Shown here: positions 38,601-50,600 of the stretch, one piece after another
How positions within the stretch are numbered: position 1 is the first letter of the stretch
How the letters are laid out: the number at the start of each line of letters is the position of its first letter
From: Adiantum capillus-veneris
Lineage: Eukaryota; Streptophyta; Polypodiopsida; Polypodiales; Pteridaceae
Length of the DNA: 64,000 nucleotides
Reading direction: 5' to 3'
Assembly (NCBI GenBank): GCA_014529385.2
Contig: CM043963.1
Coordinates: 74,009,912 to 74,073,911 of the forward strand
Notes under the pieces: model-generated
Seen by the model: only the letters and a program-made list of their open reading frames with translations
Told to the model about the DNA's origin: nothing
Databases searched by the model: none
Program-made: the position numbers and the translations under genes

Positions 38601-41600
38601 TCTGCTAGAGCAACTCAATAGATTTTATGTGGCCGCATCGCATGGTGGGACAGTTACGATTTGGCATGGCATAGTGCTCTCTGATCATGCCTTGGTTTCT
38701 TTGCATTTGAGATTTGAGACTTCCTCGATGCCTAGACGAGGATCACGCATACCTGACTTGGTGTTAGAGGATGCTTCACTGTCTCACTTGATTCAGGACG
38801 TTTGGACACGCATTGGTTCTCTAAATCCCGCATCCCATTTGGTTACATGCCTCACTGCGTCTTCCGAGAATAGTTTTTACCATACATTTTTCATACGCAT
38901 ACGCACATGGGTATGGAAGTATGAAAAAAGTATAGTTCATTGTCTTGGTTTGAACCATACGTGACCCTAATTTAATTCATACTTCCAAGTTTCTACAAAT
39001 AGGGCACCACAAATCACAAAATCAAATTAAATTTCAGAATTGCCATTAACCCAAAAACAAGATTCAAGACACAAGAGCATTGACTTTCATAACTTGATAG
39101 AAGATACAACAAGAACATAAGTAGAGATACATAGCTTGTTGATAACCAACACATAAGAAGTCATCGGCAACCAACTGCCAGGGCTCTAAACTCATAACAT
39201 GAGTAAACTGACAGTCATTGGCAGTTGAGCGACAAGTAGTGGAGGTGGGGAAGATCATTGACATCCAGCTTCTCGCGCGAGGATACTATCAGATAGAGTT
39301 CGAGACTCCCGAGATGGTTGCCAAGGTCATCTCGATGAGCCAGTTGGCCATCGGAGCGGTCAGAGCTCATTTTCGACAGTGGCGCCATGGGTTCGATCCA
39401 GCATCGGATGTTCTTGTCGAGGAGGCAGACTTGCCTATTTCGGTTTGCTTCCCCGGTCTGCAGAGGGAGTACTTACCACTTCTCTCCAAGATTGGTTCCC
39501 AGATTGGGACAGTCTTGGAGACCATGCGCATGGCAGCTTCAGTTGTAGCCAAGGCTGCTGGTGTGCCTTTAGTACGCGTTCTGGTTCGTGACACTCATAC
39601 TCTCCCGAAGGTGGTTCTTTTACCTAGGATGAGTGAGGGATGGTTACGCCAGAGGGTTGAGTATTCAAGACTCCCAAACCAGTGCTTCATTTGCAGGAAG
39701 ATGGGCCACTTCGAGAAGGCATTTCCTCGCAAGAGATCTCCACCCACAGTGCATGCGCAGCCTCCCAAGGCTGAGCATGCCCAGCAGACAGGTACCCAAG
39801 ACACACAAGCTCGTACCTCGACAAAGACCAGCGATCAAACAGCTGATGATTGGCAACAGGTGCTCGGCCGCCGTCGACCACACTGCCCCCCCTGGTGGCC
39901 GACCTCCTGCAACTCAGCAGCATTGGGCTCCGATAGGGAACCGTTTTGACCCCCTCCAGCAAGAGGCCCCCTCCACCTCAGCTCCACCACCTCCACCGCC
40001 TCCCCCCCCTCCACCTTGAAACTCCTTCGTTCCTCCTCCCCCTCCTCCCCCACCACTCCCCCCTCCCGCTCCTCCTCTCTCCCCGATGGGGCCCTCAACC
40101 TCATCACCCGACCCATCCCACACTCCTTCTCAGACGCAGGGGACTGGACACACATCCGCAACGAGACGATCTCTTGGTAGTACTTTCGCTACGAGTCGCA
40201 TGGCTCGAGAGGGACACCCCCACTTGAGGACGCCACTTCTGGTTCAGACCTCTCCTTTTGCAGCAGTCCCTCGAGGTTTGACCGGCTTTGACATCCGAGA
40301 CGATGGGACATCTTCAACTACAGCTTCACACGGTTCCTTGGTGACCCTTCTCCCGACCTAGAGGAAGCTTGCTTTCGAGTTCACGTCCTCTCTCTAGCAG
40401 CCCAAGGCACTCAGGCTCTGGATACAACCGTAGGTTTCTCCTTTCTGATGTACAACAGGGATCATACAGAGTGGACCTTGCACACAATTCTTGGCTGGCT
40501 CCAAGTCCAGGCTATTGAGTTCTCACACCACACAAGGGACCTGAGGGTGACAGATCTGGTACAGACACTTTGGCCTTTAGCCAAGTTCAGCGTGACGCTG
40601 CCAGATGCAACAGGTTGCAGGAACATTGTGGTGCACTTGTTTGCTGACACTCAGAGCCTCCCTTCTATGTATTTGTACATGACAATTCTTGGACAGAGGA
40701 TGTAGCCCTATGGATTGCACGCTCGTCTTGGGCTTGGGTGGGACAGTCACTTCACATGCGTTTGTCTAGAGGTCGCTCGGATGCGGATTACTCCCCATCC
40801 AAGCTAGACTAAAAGATAGCGAGGTTGGTTGCTGTTGCGGCATCTATTTTTTCTCATTGAATCCATGAGGATCGTCTCATGAAATGTGCACGGACTAGGA
40901 GGGCTCCAGTTTCAGCGTCACAAGGGTCGGATGCGTATGGAGCTTTAGCGATGCCTTATGGGGTGGTGAGATTGATATTCTTATGCTATAGGAGCATCAT
41001 CTCTATGAGAGCCGCATTAGACGATGTGGTCAGATTTTGTATACTCGCTACGAGACATTTTGGTCAATTGCATTTGGACTTGGAGGTATCCATGGAGGTG
41101 TATGTATGACTTTTGCGGACTCATGGCAGCAGGCCATTGTTGGGCAGAGGTATTATTGTGCCAGGCAGGGCTCAGTGGATTACTATGCAGGTTCAAGGTT
41201 GCCTCATGGGTTTCCTCAACAGAAATGTGCCCAATGTGGAAAGTGCACGAGCAGAGTTTTGATCTCATATTGTAGAGTCTTTGCCGCATGCAGAGCAATG
41301 GTGTGTTGGGAGGGACTTCAACATGTTGGAGGACCCCTCTGACAGGATTGGAGGTGGCCATGCTACTGTGCATGGGGCTGGGTTGGTAGCTTGGGATTGT
41401 CTATGTATGACTTTGAGGGTTTCTGATGTTTGGCAGCACTCAGATTTTGTGAGGCCCCAAAACAGCTTGTCTTTCTCTCGTTGTGACCGCAAAGTAGGAG
41501 GAGTGAATCTATCTCGGATAGATCGCTTCTACGCCAGTGACCACATTTGTGACATGGGGGGATCTGTTTTGGCAGGGACTACTTTTTCCGACCATGTGCC

Positions 41601-44600
41601 AGTGATTTTCACTGTGACAAACAGACAGAGGAGGGGGGGTGCAATGCTACGCATCCTTGAGAGGATCTTGTTGGATCCGAAGCTTAGAGAGCGAGTGGAG
41701 GCACTTTGGACAGAGAGCTTCGACATGCAGGACACCCTTGCTGGTAGAGTGGCCTCTAGACTAGCTGAGCTTAGTTGCTTCTTTCTCCGGGAGTCTACAG
41801 CTTGCTTGACTGCAGCCAGAGGGAGGAGTAGAAGCGTCTCCAACAGGGCATTGTTTCCTTGTAGAGGATGCACGAGCAGCATCCAAACAGTCCTTGGTTG
41901 GAGGAGCAGATGCAGCAGGCTAGACAGGAGTTGGCTAGCATTGAGGAGTGGCGTCATGAGTTTGCCTTCCATTGGCAGGCATCTCAGTGAACCCAATGGG
42001 TGACAGAGTTATTGGGGAGTTTTCTGAGACGGTGGGGCCATGCCATGCGCACACAAATGTTAGTTAGTTGAGGAGACTCGACGTGTCAGTTGCTTCAAAG
42101 CCTGAGGATATGCGTGGAGTTGCTACTGACCTTTACTGTGATCAGTTGTCAGCTGAGCCTTAGTCAACGCATCAGGATGCATACAGAGAGCAGGTTTGGG
42201 CATAGATACCTTGCCTTGTTACTAAGGAGATGCAACAGAGACTTGAGCTTCCTCTCCAACTAGAGGAGCTCCATGAGGCCCTCTGAGCACTCCCTCGAGG
42301 TAGTTGTCCAAGGGAGGATGGTTTGATTGCTAGCTTTTCCTTGGAGTACTAGGACTTGCTTGGTTCAAATCTTTCCAACACATTCCAGTACGTTTTGCAC
42401 ACTGGCGAGATGCCTGACAGCATGAGTGAGGGCATGATCTACCTTATTCCCAACGAGGGAGGCTCCTTGGATGATCACTATCCTCAACTCATCCTACAAA
42501 ATTCTGGGATTCACCCACTACTAGAGAGCATTATACATGGGACCCAGACAGGTTTTGTCAAGGAGCGTAGTATCCTTGACAACATCTTCACTTTTTGGGA
42601 AGCGTCTGCCCTCGCGCGTCTCCGAGGAGAGAATCTGGTGATACTCCTCGATTTTGACAAGGCCTATGACAGAGTTGACTGGGACTTCCTAGAGGGCACT
42701 CTATGCAGGATGAGTTTCTCACATGCTTGGATCAGAGGCGTGTCAGCTCTCTACATGCGTGCACAAAGTCAGGTGCTCTCGGCAAGGGGAAGAGGAGAAC
42801 CCTTCATGCTCACACGTTCGGTCAGACAGGGTTGCCCTCTAGCCCCCTTCCTTTTTTTGTTCTATGATGAGGCAATGAGCAGATTTTTTACTTCTCAGCA
42901 GGTTGGCTTGCGTGGCCTCGAGCTCCCTATTAGGGTAGATGAGCTCCTTGACGCTAAGTTTGCCAACAGCTCAGCCTTGTACTTGGAGGGCTAGGAGGCC
43001 AATCTACACAAGTGTGAGCAAGCTCTTGAGGTGTTTTGTTGTGCATCAGGAGCACTGATCAACTAGAGGAAGACAGTTGCTTTCTCGGTTGCTAGTGCTC
43101 CTATGCTGGATTGGTCACCAGGTGAGGGTTTTAGATGGATTCCCCCAAGGACTGCAGTTCGTAACTTGGGTTGTCACGTTGACCTGGACTTGTCCCCTGA
43201 TCAAAAGACTGCTCCCCTCCTCCTCCTGTCCATTAGGAGGAAGTTACTGCATTGGAGTTCGGCATGGCTCTCTTTGGCAGGCAGAGGTAGTAGTGGCCAA
43301 CCAGGTGTTGTTGGCTACTATGTGGTACATCACGTCTTGCTGGATTTTCTCGAGCTCTTATATCAGCCAGCTAGAGAGGCTGATTAGGAACTTTTTTTGG
43401 TCAGGGCGCGACACCCAAAGTAGCCTGGCACGTCATCACCTTACCATGTTCTCAGGGGGGGCTGAAGATCATAGACCCAACACAGTAGAGGAGAGCCCTT
43501 CTTGGGAAGTTTGTTGTCAGAGAACTGCTCCAAGGGAGGATCCTTGGAAGGAGTTGTTGCTTCACCGACTTCGAGCTCGAGTCCCTCTCAAGAGGCCCTT
43601 GGAGCCCTTCCATCAGGTGGATCTTCACAAAGATGCGCAGAGTTGTCTAAGCAGGAGATTGGAGGATTGGTTTGCTACGAGCCTGCTTCGGTCTTGACAG
43701 TTTTTTTTGCAATTTTGAGATGCATTCAACCCCGTTATGCTTTCAGGTTTACAACACATATTTGACACAGGAGCATAGTAACATGGGACGGCGGATGGGG
43801 GTCGAGAACGGCGACGGGGACGGGGACAGGACGGCAAAAGTTAGGGAACGGGGATAGGGGTCGCGATGGCAAAACAAAAAAAGAGGTTTTTTGGCATTTT
43901 TTGACCTACACACATAGAGCATCACTTTGACCACAAAATTACACTAAATAGAGCATTTCTTGAAAGCTTCAGAAATGTGGTTGTTGGAGAGAAACTGACC
44001 GTTTTCTAACAGTCATCTTTTTTAATTTTTAAAACTGTTGACCGTTGACCATTCGTCCCCGTCCGTTCCCTAAACGTCCAGCCTGCGTCCCCGCCGTTCC
44101 AACCCGTCCCCACTTGCCCCCGTCCCAGATACGTGCATCCCCCGTCTCTAGCGTCCGTCCCCTCCGCCCCCTATGACTATGCATAGGAGAGATGCCTGCC
44201 TCTATGTGTTCAAGACTTATTTCTCTTCTACTGAAAGGTGGAGATACATTGTCCCTTCGACAACGGAGACCAATCACTCTCATGTCTTATGTGTACAAGA
44301 ATTTTGCTCGCATGATCAATATGCGCTTGAAACCCTTTATGTCTGATCTCATTCATGCTTCAAGACAGGTTTTGTGCAGGGCTGCTGTATTTTGGATAAC
44401 ATCTTCACTTTCTATGAGGCAATCGATTGGGCTCATCCAACAAATTAGTCTATAGTGTTCATACTTCTAGATTTTGAGAAGGCGTATGATAGAGTAGATT
44501 GGGGTTTAATGGAGGTCACTATTCACAGGATGGGTTCCCCCTTGCAGTAGATCAAAGGTGTATCTGCATTATATCGTACTGCTTCCAACGTTGTCACGAT

Positions 44601-47600
44601 TAGAGGCCACATTGGACGGCTTTTTCCTTTGCCTCGTTCAATCCAATAGGGATGTCCCCTGCAACCTACTTCTTTCTGTTTTTTGTTGAGGCCATGTCTC
44701 TCTTCTTGCACCACAGAACCCCACAATTGAGAGCTCTTACTATGCCTTTGGCTGACTCGCCAAACTTGTTGGATCAGGAATATGCAGATGACACTATGCT
44801 CTTTGTACGATATGACACACCCACCTTGGATAGTCTATGGGATGCTCTTGCTACCTTTTGCTTGGCCAGTGGTGCTCTCATCAATTAGCATAAGTCTTTT
44901 GGTTTTCTTGTAGAAGTGGATGAGAATTGTCAGTGGGGTGCGCAAGATAATTTCACTTGGCTACCTAGAAGGCAAACTTGCAAATATTTGGATTCCCATG
45001 TTGGGATTGATGTGTCAATTGAGCAGCAGCTTGCGTCCGTATTACAGTCTCTCAGGAAGAAACTTTGTCATTGGTCATCCTTGCATTTGTCTTTGGCTGG
45101 CATAGCCCTTGTGGTGAATCGGGTTCTTCTTGCGACGACTTATTTCACCACATCCTGCATGACTCCTCACTTTTGCATCATGGCATGTTTGAGGCGCCTT
45201 GTATGCAACTTTCTATGGAGTGGCCTAGATGACTCTACTGACACTCAACAACGAGTCCATTGGGATAGTCATTTTACCTAGAAAGGAGAGAGGATTGGGG
45301 ATTATGATTGAGAGATGCAGATTAAGGCATTGCTTGCCAAGCTCATAGTATGCGGATTGTTTCCAAGGGTAGAGCCTTGGAAACAGTTTCTGCACCAAGC
45401 TTTAACAAATACCTCTCCTCGTTTGGATCTCTAAATATTGTTGGTATTTGGCGCTTGACCATCAGATTCATCTTCCCAGATGCACCTTTTGATATGTCCC
45501 ATTTGTCACCATTCATGAGCTTGTTGCTGAAGATTTGGAAGGAATTACGTCTTGCTTTGATTCTGACACCCGCCTTCTTATGTTGAGGAGGTAGTGAGGC
45601 AACCATTTGTATGGAACGCATACGTGACAGATTAGGAAGGCCGTCGCGTAGGCGAGAGGATTCACATTGACTGAGCTAGATGGGATGACGTGCCACAAAG
45701 CTCTTTTCACAGTTGGTCAGATGCTTCCTTGGCTAGGGCACAAGTTATTGGAGCTACCTACAAGATCCGCTTTAAGGGGTTGTTTCCCGTATGAGAGGGA
45801 CTGATGAGGCTCTTCCACCTAACTGGCATACCTTCCTTGGGGGCCAGACTCTTTTACCTTCTCAGCAAGGATGGTGGGTGTACTTAGATCCCCACTCAGG
45901 AGACCCGATTGTTGCTTAGCAGGGGACTCTAGTCTATAGCATTGCTGAGACTAGCCATCATGGATGTCACATCAAACTGGAGTTTTAGGGTGAGGTTCCA
46001 CCTAATCAGCAGTTGACTACCCATTGGCAGCATGTTCGAGTGTAGGCTTTTCCAGAGGGGATCATGTGTTGACCCAGTTTTCCCTACTGCAAAGGTACCA
46101 CTTTGGAGATTGTGGATTTGGCAAGAAAAGCCCATTGTTCAGCTGGATTGGGATCCTCGTGAGTGGCCTTCACTGAGAGATAATGGAGCCCCTCTATCCT
46201 TTTTTGAGTATGCTATCTCCCTTGGGAGGCTTCTTTTGCGGACTAGGCACCCACCTCACCGCCCACGCCAATCAAAGGTATGGCAAAATTAGCGCATCCT
46301 CCCAGCTTTTTAGTGACAATTTTGGTCATGCATCTTGACCTTCGCGATCAACTACAGGATATGTTTTTTTGTGTGGATCATAGATCATAGCACGTGCAAG
46401 ATTGCCTATTGGCACTTGGTCGGCAGACACTGATCATGATCCGATTTGTCGAAGATGTACTCCAAAGTGTGAGTCTTTGAGGCACTATTTCTGAGTTTGT
46501 CCCTATGTGTAGCCAGTGTGGACGGCAATTTGTTGTTTGTTGATTAGAGTGGGCATCCATGATGGATTTGTGACGTGGGCCTGACTTGTCAAAGATGTAC
46601 TTCAAAGCCTGAGTCTTTGAGGCACTGTTTCTGGGTTTTGTCCCTATGTGCAGCCAGTGTGGATGGCAATCTATTGTTTATTGATTAGGGCAGGCATCCA
46701 TAATGAATGGCTTTGGAGATTCCGAGGTCACACACCTTTTTTCAATGCTTGCTGACAGCTCCAGTCTTCATGCTTACTACCTGAGGATATAGACCAAGCA
46801 CTCTATCTCAGATGCAGGCCACCAATTGAATTTCTACTAGCAAGACACAGTCCTCACCGCGATATGTAGCATCACAGTTTGGACCATGTGGAAGGCTTGA
46901 TGTGCCCACATTCTAAGCTCACAATCCTCCCCTACGTCCACCATTTTGACAGCCATTTGGACTGAGCTGCTGCATACTCTTCATAGTTCGTGGGATCCAG
47001 TAGGACAGCAGAACAGCATCGATGTGTCTTTCTTCACACATGGGCGAGATCGTGGTTCTTTCTCATGCCCACATCATGTGGAATTATGCACCCCACACTG
47101 GTTCCCACTCATCGTACAAACCACCTTGATGGTTTACATAGCCTTCACATTGTTATCCCACTTTTGTACTTCCTCTCGGTGATAGGCCTTTGAGCATCTT
47201 CAGAGGTCTCTTATGTACACAGAATACAGCCCCATTTATAGCAAGAGAAAGAGAGACAAAGAGAGTGTAGCAGGGCTACAGTCACTGGCACAGGACATGC
47301 AATTAGTTTCAATTGGTCGGGAGTTCACACTGGACGGACTCTCGCTTGGGCAATGACACGTGGCAGTGATACGAGTAGTGGTCTAGTAGACACCGTGGCC
47401 AGATCACCACCACCACAGTTTGGAGATAGACTTAGCTTTACTACTTGAGCAACACTAAGGAAACAGTTATGTGAAGCTTTCAGACCAAGTGACTTCCAAG
47501 AGAAGGTTTTGGATGAGTTGGCAAACCCAGTGCTCTAGCCAAATGAAACTTTTGCAAAACTCATGACAAGAATAGAGTCTCTCGTTGCCAAGCTTCCCCA

Positions 47601-50600
47601 GCAACCAGGAGAATTCATGGTCAAGAAGTGGGTGGAAAAGGCTCTTCCCAAGACTTCTTAGCAAAAACCGAGAGAGTCTCAATTTGAAGCCACTCTGGAG
47701 GAGTTCGTCGCTGCTGCAACTAGGATAGAAGGGGCACGGAAGCTATTCAACAACTCTCCTCAGGTAGAGACTGCCTCAGTACTCTTGGAAAGTCCATCTG
47801 ACCCCTTAACTTCTTTACGTAAGAAACTAGAAGCACTGAAGTTACAACAAGCTCTTCAAGAGGAGAGATCCTTCTCTCTTCGACAGGAGAAGCCTCCACA
47901 TCAAGAGGCTTTGGACTAGATCAAGCAAGAGCTAGCAGAGCTCGGGGATCAGCACGAGTCTAAGGCTGCGGTCTTTGGTGTAGCTCATGTCACTCTCTAG
48001 GGCATCCTCCACATGAATGCCCCCTTCGGGCTTCTTGCCACCTCTGTGAAAAATCTAGACATGAAGACAAGGATTGCTACTACCTAAAGGGATTGCGGCA
48101 ACTACAGCAGAGCCTTGCTCCTACTCTTCCACAAGGGTTCGCACATGCATCTAACATGGTTTTCCCATATGGCCATCCAACTACATGCCACCTTGCTGAA
48201 TATACCCCCTATGCAAGGTATGCAAAGCAATTTTCCATCTCAGAGCTTTTATCATGCTAATGCTACCTCAGCCCCTCAGAGCTTTTACACCTCAATCTCC
48301 ACCTCCATGCAGCAGGAGTAGAGACCACCTCACCCCCTGACTCACCCATCCAATTGGCCCATTATGTGCTACAGATGCGGGGAATATGGGCATTACCAAA
48401 GCCCTGCCCGAAGGGTCTTCTCCTTGCCGTCATCGCCCCGAGGCTAAGGATCACTATAGTAAGGATTGTCCCAAGCAACGGGCATCCATGTCTTCGAGCC
48501 GGAGCCAAAATCAACCAGCGTTCACGTTTCCAAAGATCAACCTGATAGCAACAGGAGTAGAGACCACCTCACCCCCTGACTCGCCCATCCAATTGGCCCA
48601 TTATGTGCTACAGATGCAGGGAATATGGGCATTACCAAAGCTCTACCCGAAGGGTCTTCTCCTTGCCGTCATCGCCCCGAGGCTAAGGATCACTATAGTA
48701 AGGATTGTCCCAAGCAACGGGCATCCATGTCTTCGAGCCCGAGCCAAAACCAACCAGCATTCACGTTTCCAAAGATCAACCTGATAGCTGTGAGCACCAT
48801 CCCTAAGTCGTCGCGTGCTACTCATGTGGTAACCCCAAAAGACGAGCTACAGCAGGTGTGGAGGATCCTGTTGGTGTCCTCACTCGGGCACAAAGGGCAG
48901 CCCTTGGTCTCAGTCTTCCGAAAGGTCCAACTTGTCCCTCCTTAGTTTCACAATTTAGTCTACCTATAGCATTGACAAGCCATCCACTAGTGCCAAAGGC
49001 AGACCTACCTCCATGCTATCTGATATTGATGGGACCTTCTTGGAAGCAGTGGCTGACTTGCAGTAGATCAAGGTCTGAGGTTGCCGCCCCCTATCAACCC
49101 CACGGGTGTTCATAGCTTTGTAGGCCACATAGGTTATCATCGTAGGTTCATTCGTATGTATAATGATGTTGCTCAAGCTTTCGCATACTTAAAAAGGCGC
49201 CTCACTGAAGCACCCATTTTAGTTGCCCCAGATTGGTCTCACTTTTCATAAGGAGCGGTACAATTAGCCACTCTAGACGGTGTTCATTTGCCGCTTGTAA
49301 ATGGCTCTAGAGTAAAGTGCTACTATCCCTCAAATTGAGGCATGTGTCAATTCTTGAGTTATTCCCTCCCCAGAATGTGCACATCCCCATCCTCTCCGTT
49401 TGTTTTTTGCCAGCCAATCATGTGTCCCCTTTCGTCACCAAGACTTCTTATCTTCACTTTCATCTCAGCTCATCTATAACCACAATGTCGCTTCTCCTTT
49501 CTGAGTTCTTGTTTTCGTTCAGAATCAGAGCAAATTCATTTCTGTCACATCTGATTTCCATTGTTCATCATGTGATTCCATTGTTCATCATGTGAGTTCA
49601 GTTATGAGATTTTGTATTTCCCTTTTTCTTTTCATGTACACTCCTCCTTAACCATCCGAATTCAATCTCCGATTTTGGTAAACTACCCAAACTTCCTATC
49701 TCATGTGTCTCCTTTTCACTCTTCCTAGTTTTCGTCTATCCACCAATATTGGTCCATCACCGTCTTGCTAGATTTCCATTCCCCTGAGATATCAGTAAAT
49801 CGGGTAACCCAATGAGTGATCATTTTGCAAAATCTTTCTATCTAGGCATCCAAATGATCTCTGTGAATTCAATGCAAGTGCACCTCGCAGTGAAAAGATG
49901 TCACAAACTACTGACGTGTCAACAAGCCACTAAGAACGGAGCCAACCTAGAGATCCCGGCCGAGAGGCCTAAACCCTAAGAAGAAGAAGAAGAGGAAGAA
50001 GTTCACATCAACTTGCAAAGTCTCGCCGAGAGGCCTATTTTTAAAGAGTTCCCACCAACTTACGGGACCCCGTTCAATGGGGCCCAAGTGACCAAAAGAG
50101 ATTAAATAAAGCGGGAACTCCACACACGCATACACACAAAGCATGGAGAATGATGACGTGGCAATAGCTGTACAGATTTCCGGATTTCACACTGACAACT
50201 GACATGGAAGCAGTACGGATTTCCGTGTTTGGCGTTGACTATGCTGACGTGGCAGCTATACTGATTTCCGTAATTTAAGCTGGCTGATTTTCAGCGCCAA
50301 CTTTTTGGACTAGAGGCTTTTGTGTTTGAAGCTTTTCATGTAGCTATTTTCATAGGCCAAGGGCCTTTAAATATGTGCAGAGGGCTCATTCTCAGGCACA
50401 CTTCCGAGTGAAGGTGCAGAGCGTGGAGTACCGGCTTGTACTGAGTTGAAACAATATAAAGAAATACCGAAAGGGGCACCAAGGTTTGAGGCCAGTGCTC
50501 TCTTGGGGTGGAACTCCGCCACTCCCCGTCTTGTGTGTCGTCTATCTCTTTCAATTTAGTTATTATTTGAAGCGCTTTAAGTTGTTCAATCTGTTCTTTT

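Larger units (their letters stand above)
39216..43690 (+). mobile_element. LINE-delta2, L1-type LINE lacking both ends, decayed
   Basis: ORF1 with a CCHC-like knuckle (39218-39949), a Pro-rich hinge (39950-40230), further ORF1 sequence (40250-40800), endonuclease (40867-41640), linker (to about 42350), reverse transcriptase (42356-42994) and thumb/connection (43077-43697). Same plan as LINE-gamma1 but only distantly similar. It is directly followed, head to tail, by LINE-epsilon. The RT active site is degraded. Confidence 0.87.
43691..47160 (+). mobile_element. LINE-epsilon, 5'-truncated L1-type LINE with a hAT-type MITE inside
   Basis: Starts within the spacer before RT (QVYNTYLT at about 43745) and is interrupted at 43774-44181 by a MITE. 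It then continues [27 protein letters not shown] (44192-44455), [13 protein letters not shown] (44465-44500), [13 protein letters not shown] (44652-44888), [14 protein letters not shown] (44916-45281) and further connection sequence to about 46300. A zf-RVT-like stretch follows at 46431-46560. Many stops. The RT is related to LINE-delta2 but is a different subfamily. Confidence 0.85.
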
